DNA of 26,912 nt, from the NCBI GenBank assembly GCA_003427395.1, contig BFEA01000558.1, forward strand, positions 938,119 through 965,030, read 5' to 3'. Under the pieces are notes generated by a model that did not search any database, had not been told where the DNA came from, and was given only the letters and a program-made list of their open reading frames with translations. Origin of the DNA: Chara braunii (taxonomy: Eukaryota > Streptophyta > Charophyceae > Charales > Characeae). Positions 1 to 8,925 of this stretch are shown one piece after another. Every line of letters begins with the position of its first letter. Position 1 is the stretch's first letter. Made by a program: the position numbers and the translations under genes.

Positions 1-23
1 CGTGATGGGAGGATAGCAAGAGA

Positions 24-38
24 GGGAGGGAGGGAGGG
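24..38 (+). repeat. Four-tract G-quadruplex motif
   Basis: Four GGG tracts are separated by single A residues, which fits the strictest G-quadruplex pattern. It lies about 20 bases from a primer-binding-site-like motif, so it would sit on the non-coding strand of the leader of a minus-strand LTR element. The motif is read directly; any folding or role is inference. Confidence 0.7.
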
Positions 39-57
39 AGCAGAGGTTTGGAACTCC

Positions 58-69
58 GCTCCGATACCA
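58..69 (-). promoter_or_regulatory. Primer-binding-site-like motif of an off-window LTR element
   Basis: On the minus strand this reads TGGTATCGGAGC, one base away from the standard initiator-Met tRNA primer binding site TGGTATCAGAGC. One base further right a possible LTR end begins (TGTGACGC on plus, i.e. GCGTCACA on minus). This matches the layout of the better supported site at 7351-7360, suggesting a minus-strand LTR element whose body lies left of the window. I could not fix the other LTR end; a weak candidate is the GCAGTCACA ending near 1415. Confidence 0.45.
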
Positions 70-70
70 A

Positions 71-1515
71 TGTGACGCACGTGCGGAGGGCACGTGCGGG
101 GATGGAGAGAGAGAGAGAGAAGAGATGGACACACATGAGAGCAGCCACTGAGTGAGGGTCCAATCCGGCCCATGAATGAACCAAGCACCGAATGAATGAA
201 CCTGCCGCCCTGGACCTAGGCCGAAATGATATACCGGCCTGGGTCCAGTAGCGGAATAACCTGGTACCGGACCAGGGTCAGGCCAGCGGCCTGAAACTGG
301 TCCGGCCTCACTGCCGGGCCGGAGGGATACCGCTCCAGCATTGATGATGACATCACTTACATTGGTCTTCGACTTCGATGTGACCCAGTTGCATGATAGA
401 TAGGCTGAGTAGTGATGGCTGGGCACTGAGCGCTAAAAGTAGGAGCGACATTGGATACAGTAACTGTGTTGGTGAGACCAAAAGCGTCGACATTGACATA
501 TTAATATGAGTTCATTGTATTGCTCTTATTTGGATGGTACCTTGGACCAGGTGCATTGTGCTCTCTGCTTGGTACATGACTATCTGGGCTACTTCGTGGT
601 TTTGCAATCTGGACTTGAAGTCTGTCTATCGCTCTCACTCGTATTCCTTGCACCTGGGTCGTAACAATTCTACACGGATGGAACAGCTAGGACCAGCCCC
701 CACCTGTTTCCAAAGAGAGCTGTCATCTTGAGAGCCAAGCAAAATCCTAAAACCCCTGCTCCCTCAAAAGAAAGGCAGTGATGTTTTTTTTTTTTTTTTT
801 TTCACCCTAATGTACTGAACTAGACGTGCACACCCTAGATTTCACAGGCTGGGACACTGCTCAGGTGACTGACAATGAAGAATGAAAATGAAAGTACAGA
901 CTGCGACGGGGTATACCCCAGCGGACTGGACTGGACTGGACTGGGCGATAGCGACCGTGGTACCATACGGAATGACTGTAACGGCTTCGTCTCACAGGTC
1001 GACCAAAGAATGGCCAAAATTGGCCCGGCTATAGCCCAGGCCCCAGGCCAAATAGAGTACCGCTGCACCATCCCCAGACCTGTATCGCAAGAGCCATAAA
1101 ACACACTATCCAAAAAAGCAGTGACCTCTGGAAACAACAAGACGAAGAAATATACAACGTAGCCTGAGCTACATAATGTCATAAAGAAAGGGCAAACAAA
1201 TGATAATAATAATATACAAAGCTTAACTATCAACAAGAAAAATGAGATGAAATATAATACAATCCTAAATCCTGAAGGCAAACAACCTCAGTGGTGAAAA
1301 AGGAAGGGCAGAAAAAATGACAAGATGAAGTCGTGTCACTGAACCACAGGCAGTGGGCTGATCTCAGAAAGGCGTGAATGCAGCCTAAGACCCGAAACTT
1401 CAGGGGGCAGTCACACCGACTCACACGCAAACGTGCAGGGTCGACCATGAAAAGGGAACCTGGAATAGGATGATATGCCTAACTAAAGGCATGGCCAGCA
1501 GGCCAGCACTACAGT
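71..1515. other. No recognised gene; possible decayed LTR
   Basis: No open frame here resembles a protein I know. The stretch holds a GA microsatellite near 103-120, GC-rich palindromic GGCC-type sequence at 230-330, a run of 19 T at 784-802 and a four-fold GGACT repeat near 923-943. If the primer-binding-site-like motif at 58-69 is real, part of this stretch is the LTR of that element. The 148-codon minus-strand frame at 835-1281 is rich in F, L and S and shows no family resemblance. Confidence 0.4.
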
Positions 1516-1612
1516 CTTCCCCCGAATACAACGTATGCTCATTATAGCTGAATTTGTGGCACCTTTCCGTCTACATACAACTATAATGACCGTACGTTGT
1601 ATTCGGAGGAAG
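1516..1612. repeat. Imperfect hairpin, 32-bp arms
   Basis: The arm at 1516-1547 is matched in reverse complement by 1581-1612 with about three mismatches and a 33-base spacer. Both arms contain GAATACAACGTA followed by a CATTATAG end. It could be a very short MITE-like element or a hairpin transcript. No flanking target duplication was recognised. Confidence 0.75.
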
Positions 1613-2106
1613 AAGGTAGCAGGAAGAATGCAGTGGGTGAGGGGATCATGCACACAAGCCAACAACTAGGAGGGAGCAAGAACTATGGGGCCCGGGGAGA
1701 AAGACCACTCTTCGGCGCTGAAGCCAGAGGCAGCGGCGTCTGTCACCCGCCGTGCCCGCTTCAGAGGTCCTCAGCGGCATAACAGAGACTGGGGGCCGAT
1801 TGGCCTGTCACGCAATCTACTAGAGACTGAACTTAATGGTCGTCTCAGTAAACTGAAATGATTGAAAAATAAAATAGAATAAATAAATAGTTCAGGCCTG
1901 CAGACTGGAGATCTGGCCCAAGCCTGAGTCAAAGGTTGTGCCTCCGAGATTCCCGATACTCAGGGGCAAAACTGAAATTTACTTCATGCGAAAATAAACA
2001 GAAAAAGCAGCCACGCACCAAGTTGAATTTGCAAGAGACAACCACCAAAATAAAATATTTTTTTAATTATTATTATTTATTCATATAAGACGGGGCACAA
2101 GCAAAA
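1613..2106. other. No recognised gene; flank of LTR element A
   Basis: The short frames here show no family resemblance. The last 60 bases are AT-rich and end in CAAAA just before the LTR at 2107. CAAAA would be the left half of a 5-bp target duplication, but the right half cannot be found because the right end of the A/B array is broken. Confidence 0.5.
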
Positions 2107-3447
2107 TGTTACATGCCGAGTTGGGCGATGTACATATATAACCAAGGATCCACAATGTGATAAAAACGACTGAATGGACAATGCAGTGCTAGTAGAATCT
2201 CAACAAGCAGTGTACATCCTGATACATACAAAAATGGTGCTTTGTAGCGCAGTCGAAGACTTAGATATAAGACCTGACCTGACCGGGACTGACCTCTCTT
2301 ACGTAGTGCAAGACAGCGCAGCAGAATGCTAGAATACCAATGACTAGCCCAATCAATGTCGCAATACAGACCAAACAAACATCATCCAAATCACAACGTG
2401 TGAAGGGACCTGGCGCTACACACAGGAAGAATGCGCCAGGCCCAGACCATACACAGGCGAAGAGGAGTGGATCAGACGAGGAAGAAGGGGGAAGATGGGA
2501 ATGTCGTCAACACCAAGTCTTCGATACGAGTCCCAGATAACCCCTCGTCAAAATGTCTGAAGCACAATTATGTCGAGTCTGGATCCAAATGTCACCAAAC
2601 CCACTCTCTCGTAGTCTGCTGATGCAGTGAAGTCAGGTAGCGGGAGGGTGAGAGGGAGATGGTGGACTGACAAGAGGAAGACGAAGAACTCTCTCTCTCT
2701 CTCTCATGTGCCAGGTACTAACCTGTGAAGATGGCACTGTGCTGCAGGTACCTCGAAGGCGAATCTGGAGCTATGGCGCTGCAGGTAAGTGTCCCTGGCC
2801 TCTGCCCAATCTCTCTCTCTCCAGTACTACTCAGCGCTGAAGACTACTGCTAACGCTACTAGCACCCAGCGCTGAAGACTACTGCTAGCGCTACTACTAT
2901 TCCTGCAGCGCTCCTCCAGAGTGCTGCTGCCGAATCCTGAAGGCTACCTCCTGCCTCCTGGACTGCACATGAAGTGCCTGGGAAGTCCCTATGAACTACC
3001 TGCAGCCTGCAGGGCGGGCCAGTCTTACATAGTGCTGGCCCGTCCAGGAGGCTGCTCTTGCCAATGCCAAAACGTGCCAGACCCTGGCAATGAAGCCCAA
3101 ACAAAGATTGTCTTGAAAACAGGCCCAAAATGGCCTGTCCTAAGACCCTATTCTGGTGGCTAAGTTTCAGGGCAGGTCTATCTTATGAGGGCCTGAAAAT
3201 GGCCCTCCTTTTCAGGCTGAAAAGACTCAGGGCCTGGAGGGCCCTGTTTTAGGCTGAAACGACATAGGGCCTGTAGGCCCTTGTTTTCAGGCTTTCAGGC
3301 TGAAACGACACAGGGCCTGTAGGCCCTTGTTTTCACGCTTTTAGGCTGAAAACGACACAGGGCCTGTAGGCCCTTGTTTTCAGGCTTTTTGGCTGAAAAC
3401 AACACAGGGCCAAAAACTGGCCCTCGTTTCAGGCGCAGCATGTAACA
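2107..3447 (-). repeat. 3' LTR of element A
   Basis: The ends are TGTTACATGC at 2107 and GCATGTAACA at 3447, a perfect 10-bp terminal inverted repeat beginning TG and ending CA. A polypurine tract abuts it at 3448. The same sequence, with substitutions and one extra 97-bp duplication, recurs at 7363-8809. It contains a CT microsatellite near 2690-2705, and in the 5' part on the minus strand a 47-bp tandem repeat. Confidence 0.9.
3230..3430. repeat. 47-bp tandem repeat in LTR U3 (copy A)
   Basis: About four units repeat with a 46-47 base period, marked by GGGCC starts near 3267, 3313, 3360 and 3407. Three of the units contain the palindrome GGGCCTGTAGGCCC followed by TTGTTTTCAGGCTTTT and GGCTGAAAACGACACAGG. 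They lie just inside the 5' edge of the LTR on its own strand, where U3 promoter elements of LTR retroelements lie. Confidence 0.85.
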
Positions 3448-3460
3448 CCCCCCCCTCCTT
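3448..3460 (-). promoter_or_regulatory. Polypurine tract of element A
   Basis: On the minus strand this is AAGGAGGGGGGGG ending exactly at the LTR start TGTTACATGC. It is the expected plus-strand DNA primer of an LTR retrotransposon, and its position fixes element orientation as minus. Confidence 0.85.
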
Positions 3461-3563
3461 ATGAAGTCAAGCCGGGTCGAGGGCGAAGCTGGCGATCTGA
3501 AGGTGGAACCTGGACGCGGGTGCGACGTGGAGCTGAACATACCAGCTTGCCTTGCATCTTGCG

Positions 3564-4547
3564 TTAGTAGTGTGCGAGAACATCTGGAGCTGTTGCTTGG
3601 AGTTCCGTATGGGTCAACCAGCTGTCAGCTTTGTGGGTGCAGTATGCAAAGTGTACCAAGTATTCGGTCGGCCTGTTGCCGTAGCTGTGGTAAATGCAGC
3701 CTTTCGGCGTCACGGCACCGGCCTCAAGAATGATCTGGTGAGAGATCGGACGATCTGGCACCACACCGGTAGGTAACTCGAAGATGTCGGTGAACTTGTC
3801 AAGCAACCACACCACACGTGGGTCAGAAGACAAGTCCGTGAGGGAAGAATCGGCTACTGCGACGGTCTGTAGGAAGCATAGGCCTATCTCGTCGGGCTGC
3901 TCGTAAGCGCAAGTAGCCCGGAACGACTTGGCCGTCACCACTTGGCACCGGATCGAAGGGTGCGGAAGAGGAATAGTACACGGCACTTCGGCGCCAAAGG
4001 TGTCCCGAACGGTAAGAGTCCGCCAGTGGAAGTTGACCCTGTGATCCGCACTTGCAAGCCAAGGCATTCCCAAAATGATATCGAAGTCCGTGTCCAGAAT
4101 ATCGAATGTCACCGGTTCTCAGTCATGAGGTGCGAAATACACCAGTACGGCCTCGATGTAATGGTCAATAAGTTGTTGCGTCCTTCTGTCCGCCAACTTG
4201 ATCGTCGTCGGGTTTGCCTTCCTCCGAACTTGTGCGCTAAGGCCAGCCCTTTGCATAAAGGCTTGGCTCATGAAATTGCGAGACGCGCCACTATCCAGCA
4301 AAGCGTTGCAGAACGCTTGCCCAACTTGGATGCGGACATAGAGGGGCAGTGCGTTGTTCTCAACGTACCGTTGCTTGCGAAACTCGCGGGCCACCTTGGT
4401 AACATATGCAAAGATGTCCCTCACCGCAACTTCGTCATCCGTCGGTGAAGTTGGTGGTGCATAGAGGATACATACGTGTGAAGATGAGCGCATAATGCTG
4501 CCCATTGCGGTCCCGGCAAGCGGCCCGTGGTCGGCAGAGGAAGCCAT
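3564..4547 (-). pseudogene. Protease - RT stub - chromodomain fusion (copy A), with one stop
   Basis: The upstream part (4119-4547) holds the retropepsin active site ALLDSGAS with intact Asp-Ser-Gly. The downstream part (3564-4112) holds the second protease signature FDIILGMPWL. It is followed by LLDKFTDIFELPTGVVPDR, which is the linker and first residues of a gypsy RT, then KGCIYH, and then abruptly the chromodomain segment RPTEYLVHFAYC to LQATAPDVLAHY. A TGA at 4119-4121, where copy B has a Trp codon, splits the frame. The RT core, RNase H and integrase are missing between KGCIY and the chromodomain (junction near 3685-3692). Domain identities rest on family knowledge of Ty3/gypsy chromoviruses. 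Confidence 0.8.
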
Positions 4548-4873
4548 GTGAAATCCTCGACTCTGAGCGGGTCCAATACCTCTATGTTGAGCTCGCGAGC
4601 CGAATCCCGTGAAGAACCACTAGAAGACGATAAGTCGCCGCTGTCGGACGGAGAAGATGTTGCACACACGTCTTGTCCTTGAGCATGAGTACCCAGCGTA
4701 GGAACGAGCCGAGCAGCATAGTCCTCATAAGAATATAGAAGAGGCGGACTATCGACTTCCGCATGTGCCTCGGAACGAAGGGCGGTTACCTGCGAAGCGA
4801 CTGGTGCGAAGGCGTCGAGAGTGTTGTCGAGTCACTCCCGGTGGTGCTCAGTTTCCCGATTGGCCTTTGCCCT

Positions 4874-6120
4874 TCAACGGGCAACCCACTGTGTCGTGGA
4901 GATTGTTGTTACACCACAGACAGTAGCGGTATCTCGTGTGTTGCTTGTATGCTTGCTCCGGGAGGCCGTAGTGGGTCCATGGGGCTGGAGCTGCTGCGCC
5001 GGGTCTGGGGATAAATGTGGTGTTTGTCTTCGGTTTGCTATGTCTTCGGCTTCTGCCGGGGCGGCCACCATCCCGGGTGGCTGCGAGTTTGTCCCCTTGG
5101 CAGACACGGCCTCGCTAGATTGAGAGATTAGCGTTGCCGCTGCGACCACGACCACTTTCGCCCAATACTGATTTCTGCTCGGGCATGCCGCACACAAACG
5201 CTTAAGGTTCTTAGCCTCCTTGTTCGTGACAATAATTTGTGCGACCTTATCAAACACCTCTGCCGTTGTCGTCAGGTTGTCCTCGACATGAGTCAAGGTG
5301 TTGCCCAACGCCGGACACGACCTCGAGATGAAGTAGTGTTTGACGACCTTGAAGTCCATCTGAATGTTTTAGATGGATGTCAAGCGTTGGTACTCGGCAA
5401 TCCAGTCAAAACTTGGCAGCGTGCCTTGTTCGAAGGTCATCAACTTGTCCATTGCCTTGATCTGCGACGCCTCTAGTTGGAACCGCTTATGCCACCCCGC
5501 CTTTAGATCATCCCAGCTGATCTTGGTGTACAAGTCGGCAACTACTACCAAGTACTTGGACAAGAGATTGTCCAACCATGCTTGGCACGCCCCCCCCCCC
5601 ACCGGGAGTATAAGTACGCGTGATGCTTGTGCTCGCTAACGTGGTGTAGCTGCAACTTGAGCTTGAACTTGCGGAACCATGGAATTGGGTCTGTCTTCAT
5701 CGAATCGCAGAAGATCTCATGACCATTGAACTTCGGAGTTGTCTCACGCGGTGTCGAACTCGGGTTGGCCGTGGCAATAGGGATCCGCTGCTCCAGTTGT
5801 TGCGTGGTGGTTTGGTGTAGCTGCACGTCGTCCTTGAGGGCTCCGAAGTCGATATCCAATGCATTGAGGCGATCGGAGGCATTGGAGGAGCTGGCAAACA
5901 GAGCGTTGACGGGTCGTTGTTGCATCTGCTGGAGGCAGCTATTGACTTGGTCAAACGTTCGTTTGTGCGTCTGAATCATGGCATCGAGGTTGTGGATGTC
6001 CTCCTGTTGTGCAATGCACGTTGCCAGGAGATCCAAGATATGGGAGATGAGTAGAGCGATTTTGCTTTCACTCCCTTCCATCTTACCATTCTCGGCCTCG
6101 GCTCGCCAGTCCACTACCAT
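4874..6120 (-). pseudogene. gag of element A (capsid and zinc knuckle), frameshifted
   Basis: The likely start is the ATG at 6118-6120 in the context ACAATGG, shared with copy B. The N-terminal part (to about 5730) is helical with heptad-like spacing. Then comes a retrotransposon gag capsid core: WFRKFKLKLQLHHV, WLDNLLSKYLVVVADLYTK, WHKRFQLEASQIKAMDKL and IAEYQRLTSI. A C-run at 5590-5600 shifts the frame; copy B has fewer C residues there, so slippage or a sequencing error is possible. Near the C-terminus the minus strand encodes CLWCNNNLHDTVGC (4881-4922), an intact C-x2-C-x4-H-x4-C zinc knuckle, but in another frame from the frame upstream, so a second indel lies near 4950-5030. Confidence 0.8.
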
Positions 6121-6213
6121 TGTGAGCAAAACTCATTCTCTGTTGAATATCTTCTCGCGTCGTTGAGTTCATTCTTCATCGATAGCCTTTACTGTTGCCT
6201 CGCCGTGTTGGCG

Positions 6214-6402
6214 CTACTGTTCGATTGCCAATCGACGTGTCTGTTCGGCGTCCTCCGCCTTGAAGTTCGTCTTTTCTGCGGCTGCTACTGCATCCNCCCG
6301 TTGCTTGGCTTCGATACTCCAAGCCAGCATCCGGGCCTCATAGGCCACCGCCGTTTCCCCAGACTTTTGATCCATGCCGGCTGTTTGTAAGTGCATGAGC
6401 AT
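6214..6402 (-). CDS. Conserved leader ORF upstream of gag (copy A)
   Basis: About 60 codons encode a charged, Ala-rich helical peptide including MDQKSGETAVAYEARMLAWS and ending LAIEQ before TAG at 6214-6216. The same reading frame, the same TAG and a second shared TGA lie upstream of gag in copy B, so both stops predate the split of the copies. It may be the N-terminal part of an ancestral longer gag, or an upstream ORF. An ambiguous base (N) lies at 6296. Confidence 0.4.
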   Translation of the reverse strand: MLMHLQTAGMDQKSGETAVAYEARMLAWSIEAKQRXDAVAAAEKTNFKAEDAEQTRRLAIEQ

Positions 6403-6414
6403 CGACCAGGCCAG

Positions 6415-6590
6415 AGGACTGCTGACGTGGCACTCCTTGCTGCTGACATGGCACTGTTCGGTTGCTGACGTTGCGCGGCTATCGGCTGATGTGTCCTGCT
6501 GGACTCCTGCAGACGTGGCCTGCTTACGTGGTCTGCTGATGTGGCCTGCTTACGTGGTCCGCTGACGTGGCTTGTTGACGTGGAACTCAC
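6415..6590. repeat. Degenerate 13-bp minisatellite with TGACGTGG cores (copy A)
   Basis: Units of the form GCTGACGTGGCCT recur with variants such as GCTTACGTGGTCT and GCTGATGTGTCCT. It lies in the element leader between the primer binding site and gag. Copy B carries a longer and more uniform array at the same place. Confidence 0.75.
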
Positions 6591-7350
6591 CAATGTTGCT
6601 GCATGGGGTAACCGGAGATAGATAGAGAAGATAAGACCAGAGGGGGCAACAACATAGGTGAGGAGGGGTGGGTGAGATAAATCGCTCAGATAAGAAGTCA
6701 CTAATCAAAATGAAAAGTTTGAACTTTTGCAGAGAAAAACAAAATCGAGAAAAATTAATAAAAATCCCTAGTGTTGCAAGTTCAGTAGGTCTCTAAATTC
6801 TTCTTGAAGTGCGAAATTACCAATGAGAAAAAAATTTGAACTTTCAAACTGCAAATAATTATCCGATAAAAGAATTCGAGAAATAAAATAAACAAAATAT
6901 TTGGAATAACTCAGATGAGAGTACGTGCAGTTTGAAAAATGGTAACTGCAAGAGGGATTTCCAGTACCGTTTTCTTAAAAAATGAATTTTGGAAATTCAA
7001 AAAAAATATTCCGGATTTCCAAATAACGGAAAATTGCAAAAGGAAATCAAAATTTTTGAAAAAATATATATTCCGGATTTCCAACAACAAAATTTCGAAT
7101 TTTCAGAAGAAAAACGGAAACGGCAATTTCAAGTGTTGAGCTATTGCGATTTTGCACAACAGAAATAGCGAGAAAACAAAATCGAGGGAAAAAAAAAATC
7201 AATTTTCGGCAGTTAGGTCGAAAATCGTGATTTTGGGGGCTAATTAGTATGCTCTAATCAATCACTCGATCAAAATTAATTAACTACACTTAAACTACCT
7301 AAGTCCCCACACACGTGTCAGATCAGGTTGTTCTTATTCACGTGCGGTAT
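6591..7350 (-). other. AT-rich untranslated leader of element A
   Basis: This is the stretch between the primer binding site and the minisatellite, with many A runs and GAATTT/AAATTC words. The part from 6600 to about 7048 aligns with 12010-12458 of copy B. The 66-codon plus-strand frame inside it is a product of A-rich sequence and is not treated as a gene. Confidence 0.65.
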
Positions 7351-7360
7351 TCCGATACCA
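7351..7360 (-). promoter_or_regulatory. Primer binding site of element A
   Basis: On the minus strand, two bases after the LTR end (AACA), the sequence reads TGGTATCGGA. It differs at one base from the start of the initiator-Met tRNA site TGGTATCAGA. Position, polarity and TGG start fit a tRNA 3'-end primer. Either the tRNA differs at that base or the site has mutated; the motif at 58-69 carries the same base. Confidence 0.75.
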
Positions 7361-7879
7361 ACTGTTATATGCCCAGTTGGGCGATGTACATATATAACCA
7401 AGGGTCCGCATTGTGATAAAAAGGACTGAATGGACAATGCAGTGCTAGTAGAATCTTAGCAAGCAGTGTACATCCTGATACATACAAAAATGGTGCTTTG
7501 TAGCACAGTCGAAGACTTAGATATAAGCCCTCAGTTGACCGGGACTGATCTCTCTTACGTAGCGCAAGACAGCGCAGCAGAATGCTATAATACCAATGAC
7601 TAGCCCAATCAATGCCGCAATACAGACCAAACATACATCATCCTCATCACAAGGTGTGAATGGACCTGGCGCTACACACAAGAAGAATGCGCCAGGCCCA
7701 GACCATACACAAACGAAGAGGAGGGGATCGGACGAGGAAGAAGGGGGAAGATGGAATGTCGTCAACACCAAATCTTCGTTACAAGTCCCAGATAACCCCT
7801 CGTCAAATGTCTAAAGCCCAATGTCGAGTCTGGATCCAAATGTCACCAAACCCACTCTCTCATAATCTGCCGATGCAGT

Positions 7880-8076
7880 GAAGTCAGGTAGCGAGAGGGT
7901 GAGAAGGAGATGGTGGACTGAGAAGAGGAAGAAGAAGAACTCTCTCTCTCTCATGTGCCAGGTACTAACCTGTGAAGAAGTCAGGTAGCGAGAGGGTGAG
8001 AGGGAGATGGTGGACTAAGAAGAGGAAGAAGAAGAACTCTCTCTCTCTCATGTGCCAGGTACTAACCTGTGAAGAT
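7880..8076. repeat. 97-bp tandem duplication inside the shared LTR
   Basis: Two near-identical units start GAAGTCAGGTAGCGAGAGGG at 7880 and 7977, each containing a GAAGAAGAAG run and a CT microsatellite. The LTR at 2107 has a single unit, so the duplication is private to this LTR. Confidence 0.9.
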
Positions 8077-8589
8077 GGCGCCGTGTTGCAGGTACCTCGA
8101 AGCCGAAGCTGGAGCTATGGCCCTGCTGGTAAGTCTCCCTGACCTCTGCCCAATCTCTCTCTCTCTAGTACTACTCAAGCTCCTGATAGCGCCCAACGCT
8201 GAAGACTACTGCTAACGCTACTAGCGCCCAGCGTTGAAGACTACTGCTAGTGCTACTACTTCTTCAGCACGGCTCCTTGAGAGTGCTGCTGTTCAATCCT
8301 GAAGACTACCTCCTGCCTCCTGAACTGCACGTGAAGTGCGCGGGAAGTCCCTATGAACTACCTGCAGCCTGCAGGGCGGGCCAGTCTTATGTAGTGTTGG
8401 CCCGTCCAGGAGGCTTCTCTTGCGAATGCCAAAACGTGCCAAACCCTGGCGTTGAAGTTCAAACAAAGGTTGTCTTGAAAATAGGCCCAAAATGGTCTGT
8501 GCTAAAACCCTGGTCTGGTGCCTAAGTTTCAGGGCACGTCGGTCTAATGAGGGTCTGAAAATGGCCCTCCGTTTCAGGCTGAAAAGACT

Positions 8590-8795
8590 CAAGACCTGGA
8601 GGGCCCTGTTTTAGGCTGAAACAACACAGGGACTGTAGGCCCTTGTTTATAGGCTTTTGGGTTGAAACGACAAAGGGCCTATAGGCCCTTGGTTTCAGGC
8701 TTTTAGGCTGAAAACGACACAAGGCCTGTAGGCCCTTGTTTTCAGGTTTTTAGGCTGAAAACAATACAGGGCCTGAAACTGGTCCTCGTTTCAGG
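8590..8795. repeat. 47-bp tandem repeat in LTR U3 (shared LTR)
   Basis: Same repeat as at 3230-3430, about four diverged units. Palindromes such as GGGCCTATAGGCCC and GGCCTGTAGGCCC are kept, and the flanks TTGTTTTCAGG and GGCTGAAAACGACAC are recognisable. Confidence 0.8.
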
Positions 8796-8809
8796 CGCAA
8801 CATGTAACA

Positions 8810-8822
8810 CCCCCCCCTCCTT
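8810..8822 (-). promoter_or_regulatory. Polypurine tract of element B
   Basis: On the minus strand AAGGAGGGGGGGG directly precedes the LTR start TGTTACATG. It is identical to the tract of element A. Confidence 0.85.
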
Positions 8823-8925
8823 ATGAAGTTAAGTCGGGTCGAGGGCGAAGCTGGCGATCTGAAGGTGGAACCTGAACGTGGGTGCGGCGTGAAGCCGAAG
8901 ATACCGGCTTGCCTTGCATCTTGCG

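Larger units (their letters stand above)
2107..8809 (-). mobile_element. Ty3/gypsy-type element A, non-autonomous, with two LTRs
   Basis: Read on the minus strand, the element runs 5' LTR (7363-8809), primer binding site, leader, gag, zinc knuckle, retropepsin, first residues of RT, chromodomain, polypurine tract and 3' LTR (2107-3447). Total length is about 6.7 kb. The RT core, RNase H and integrase between the RT start and the chromodomain are absent. Gag and the protease frame are broken by a frameshift near 5590 and a stop at 4119-4121. The two LTRs differ at roughly 13 of the first 185 bases (hand count), so the insertion is not recent. Element type is clear from signals and domains; non-autonomy is inferred from the missing enzymes. 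Confidence 0.85.
7363..8809 (-). repeat. Shared LTR: 5' LTR of A and 3' LTR of B
   Basis: It starts TGTTATATGC and ends ACATGTAACA and matches the LTR at 2107-3447 along its length. On its right is a polypurine tract leading into internal copy B; on its left is the primer binding site of internal copy A. One LTR therefore serves both copies. It is 1447 bp against 1341 bp, mainly because of a 97-bp tandem duplication at 7880-8076. Confidence 0.9.

Noticed and set aside
2783-2795. CAG|GTAAGT splice-donor-like site in LTR A
   Set aside because: On the strand opposite to the element, and changed in the other LTR (CTGGTAAGT); no exon is supported.
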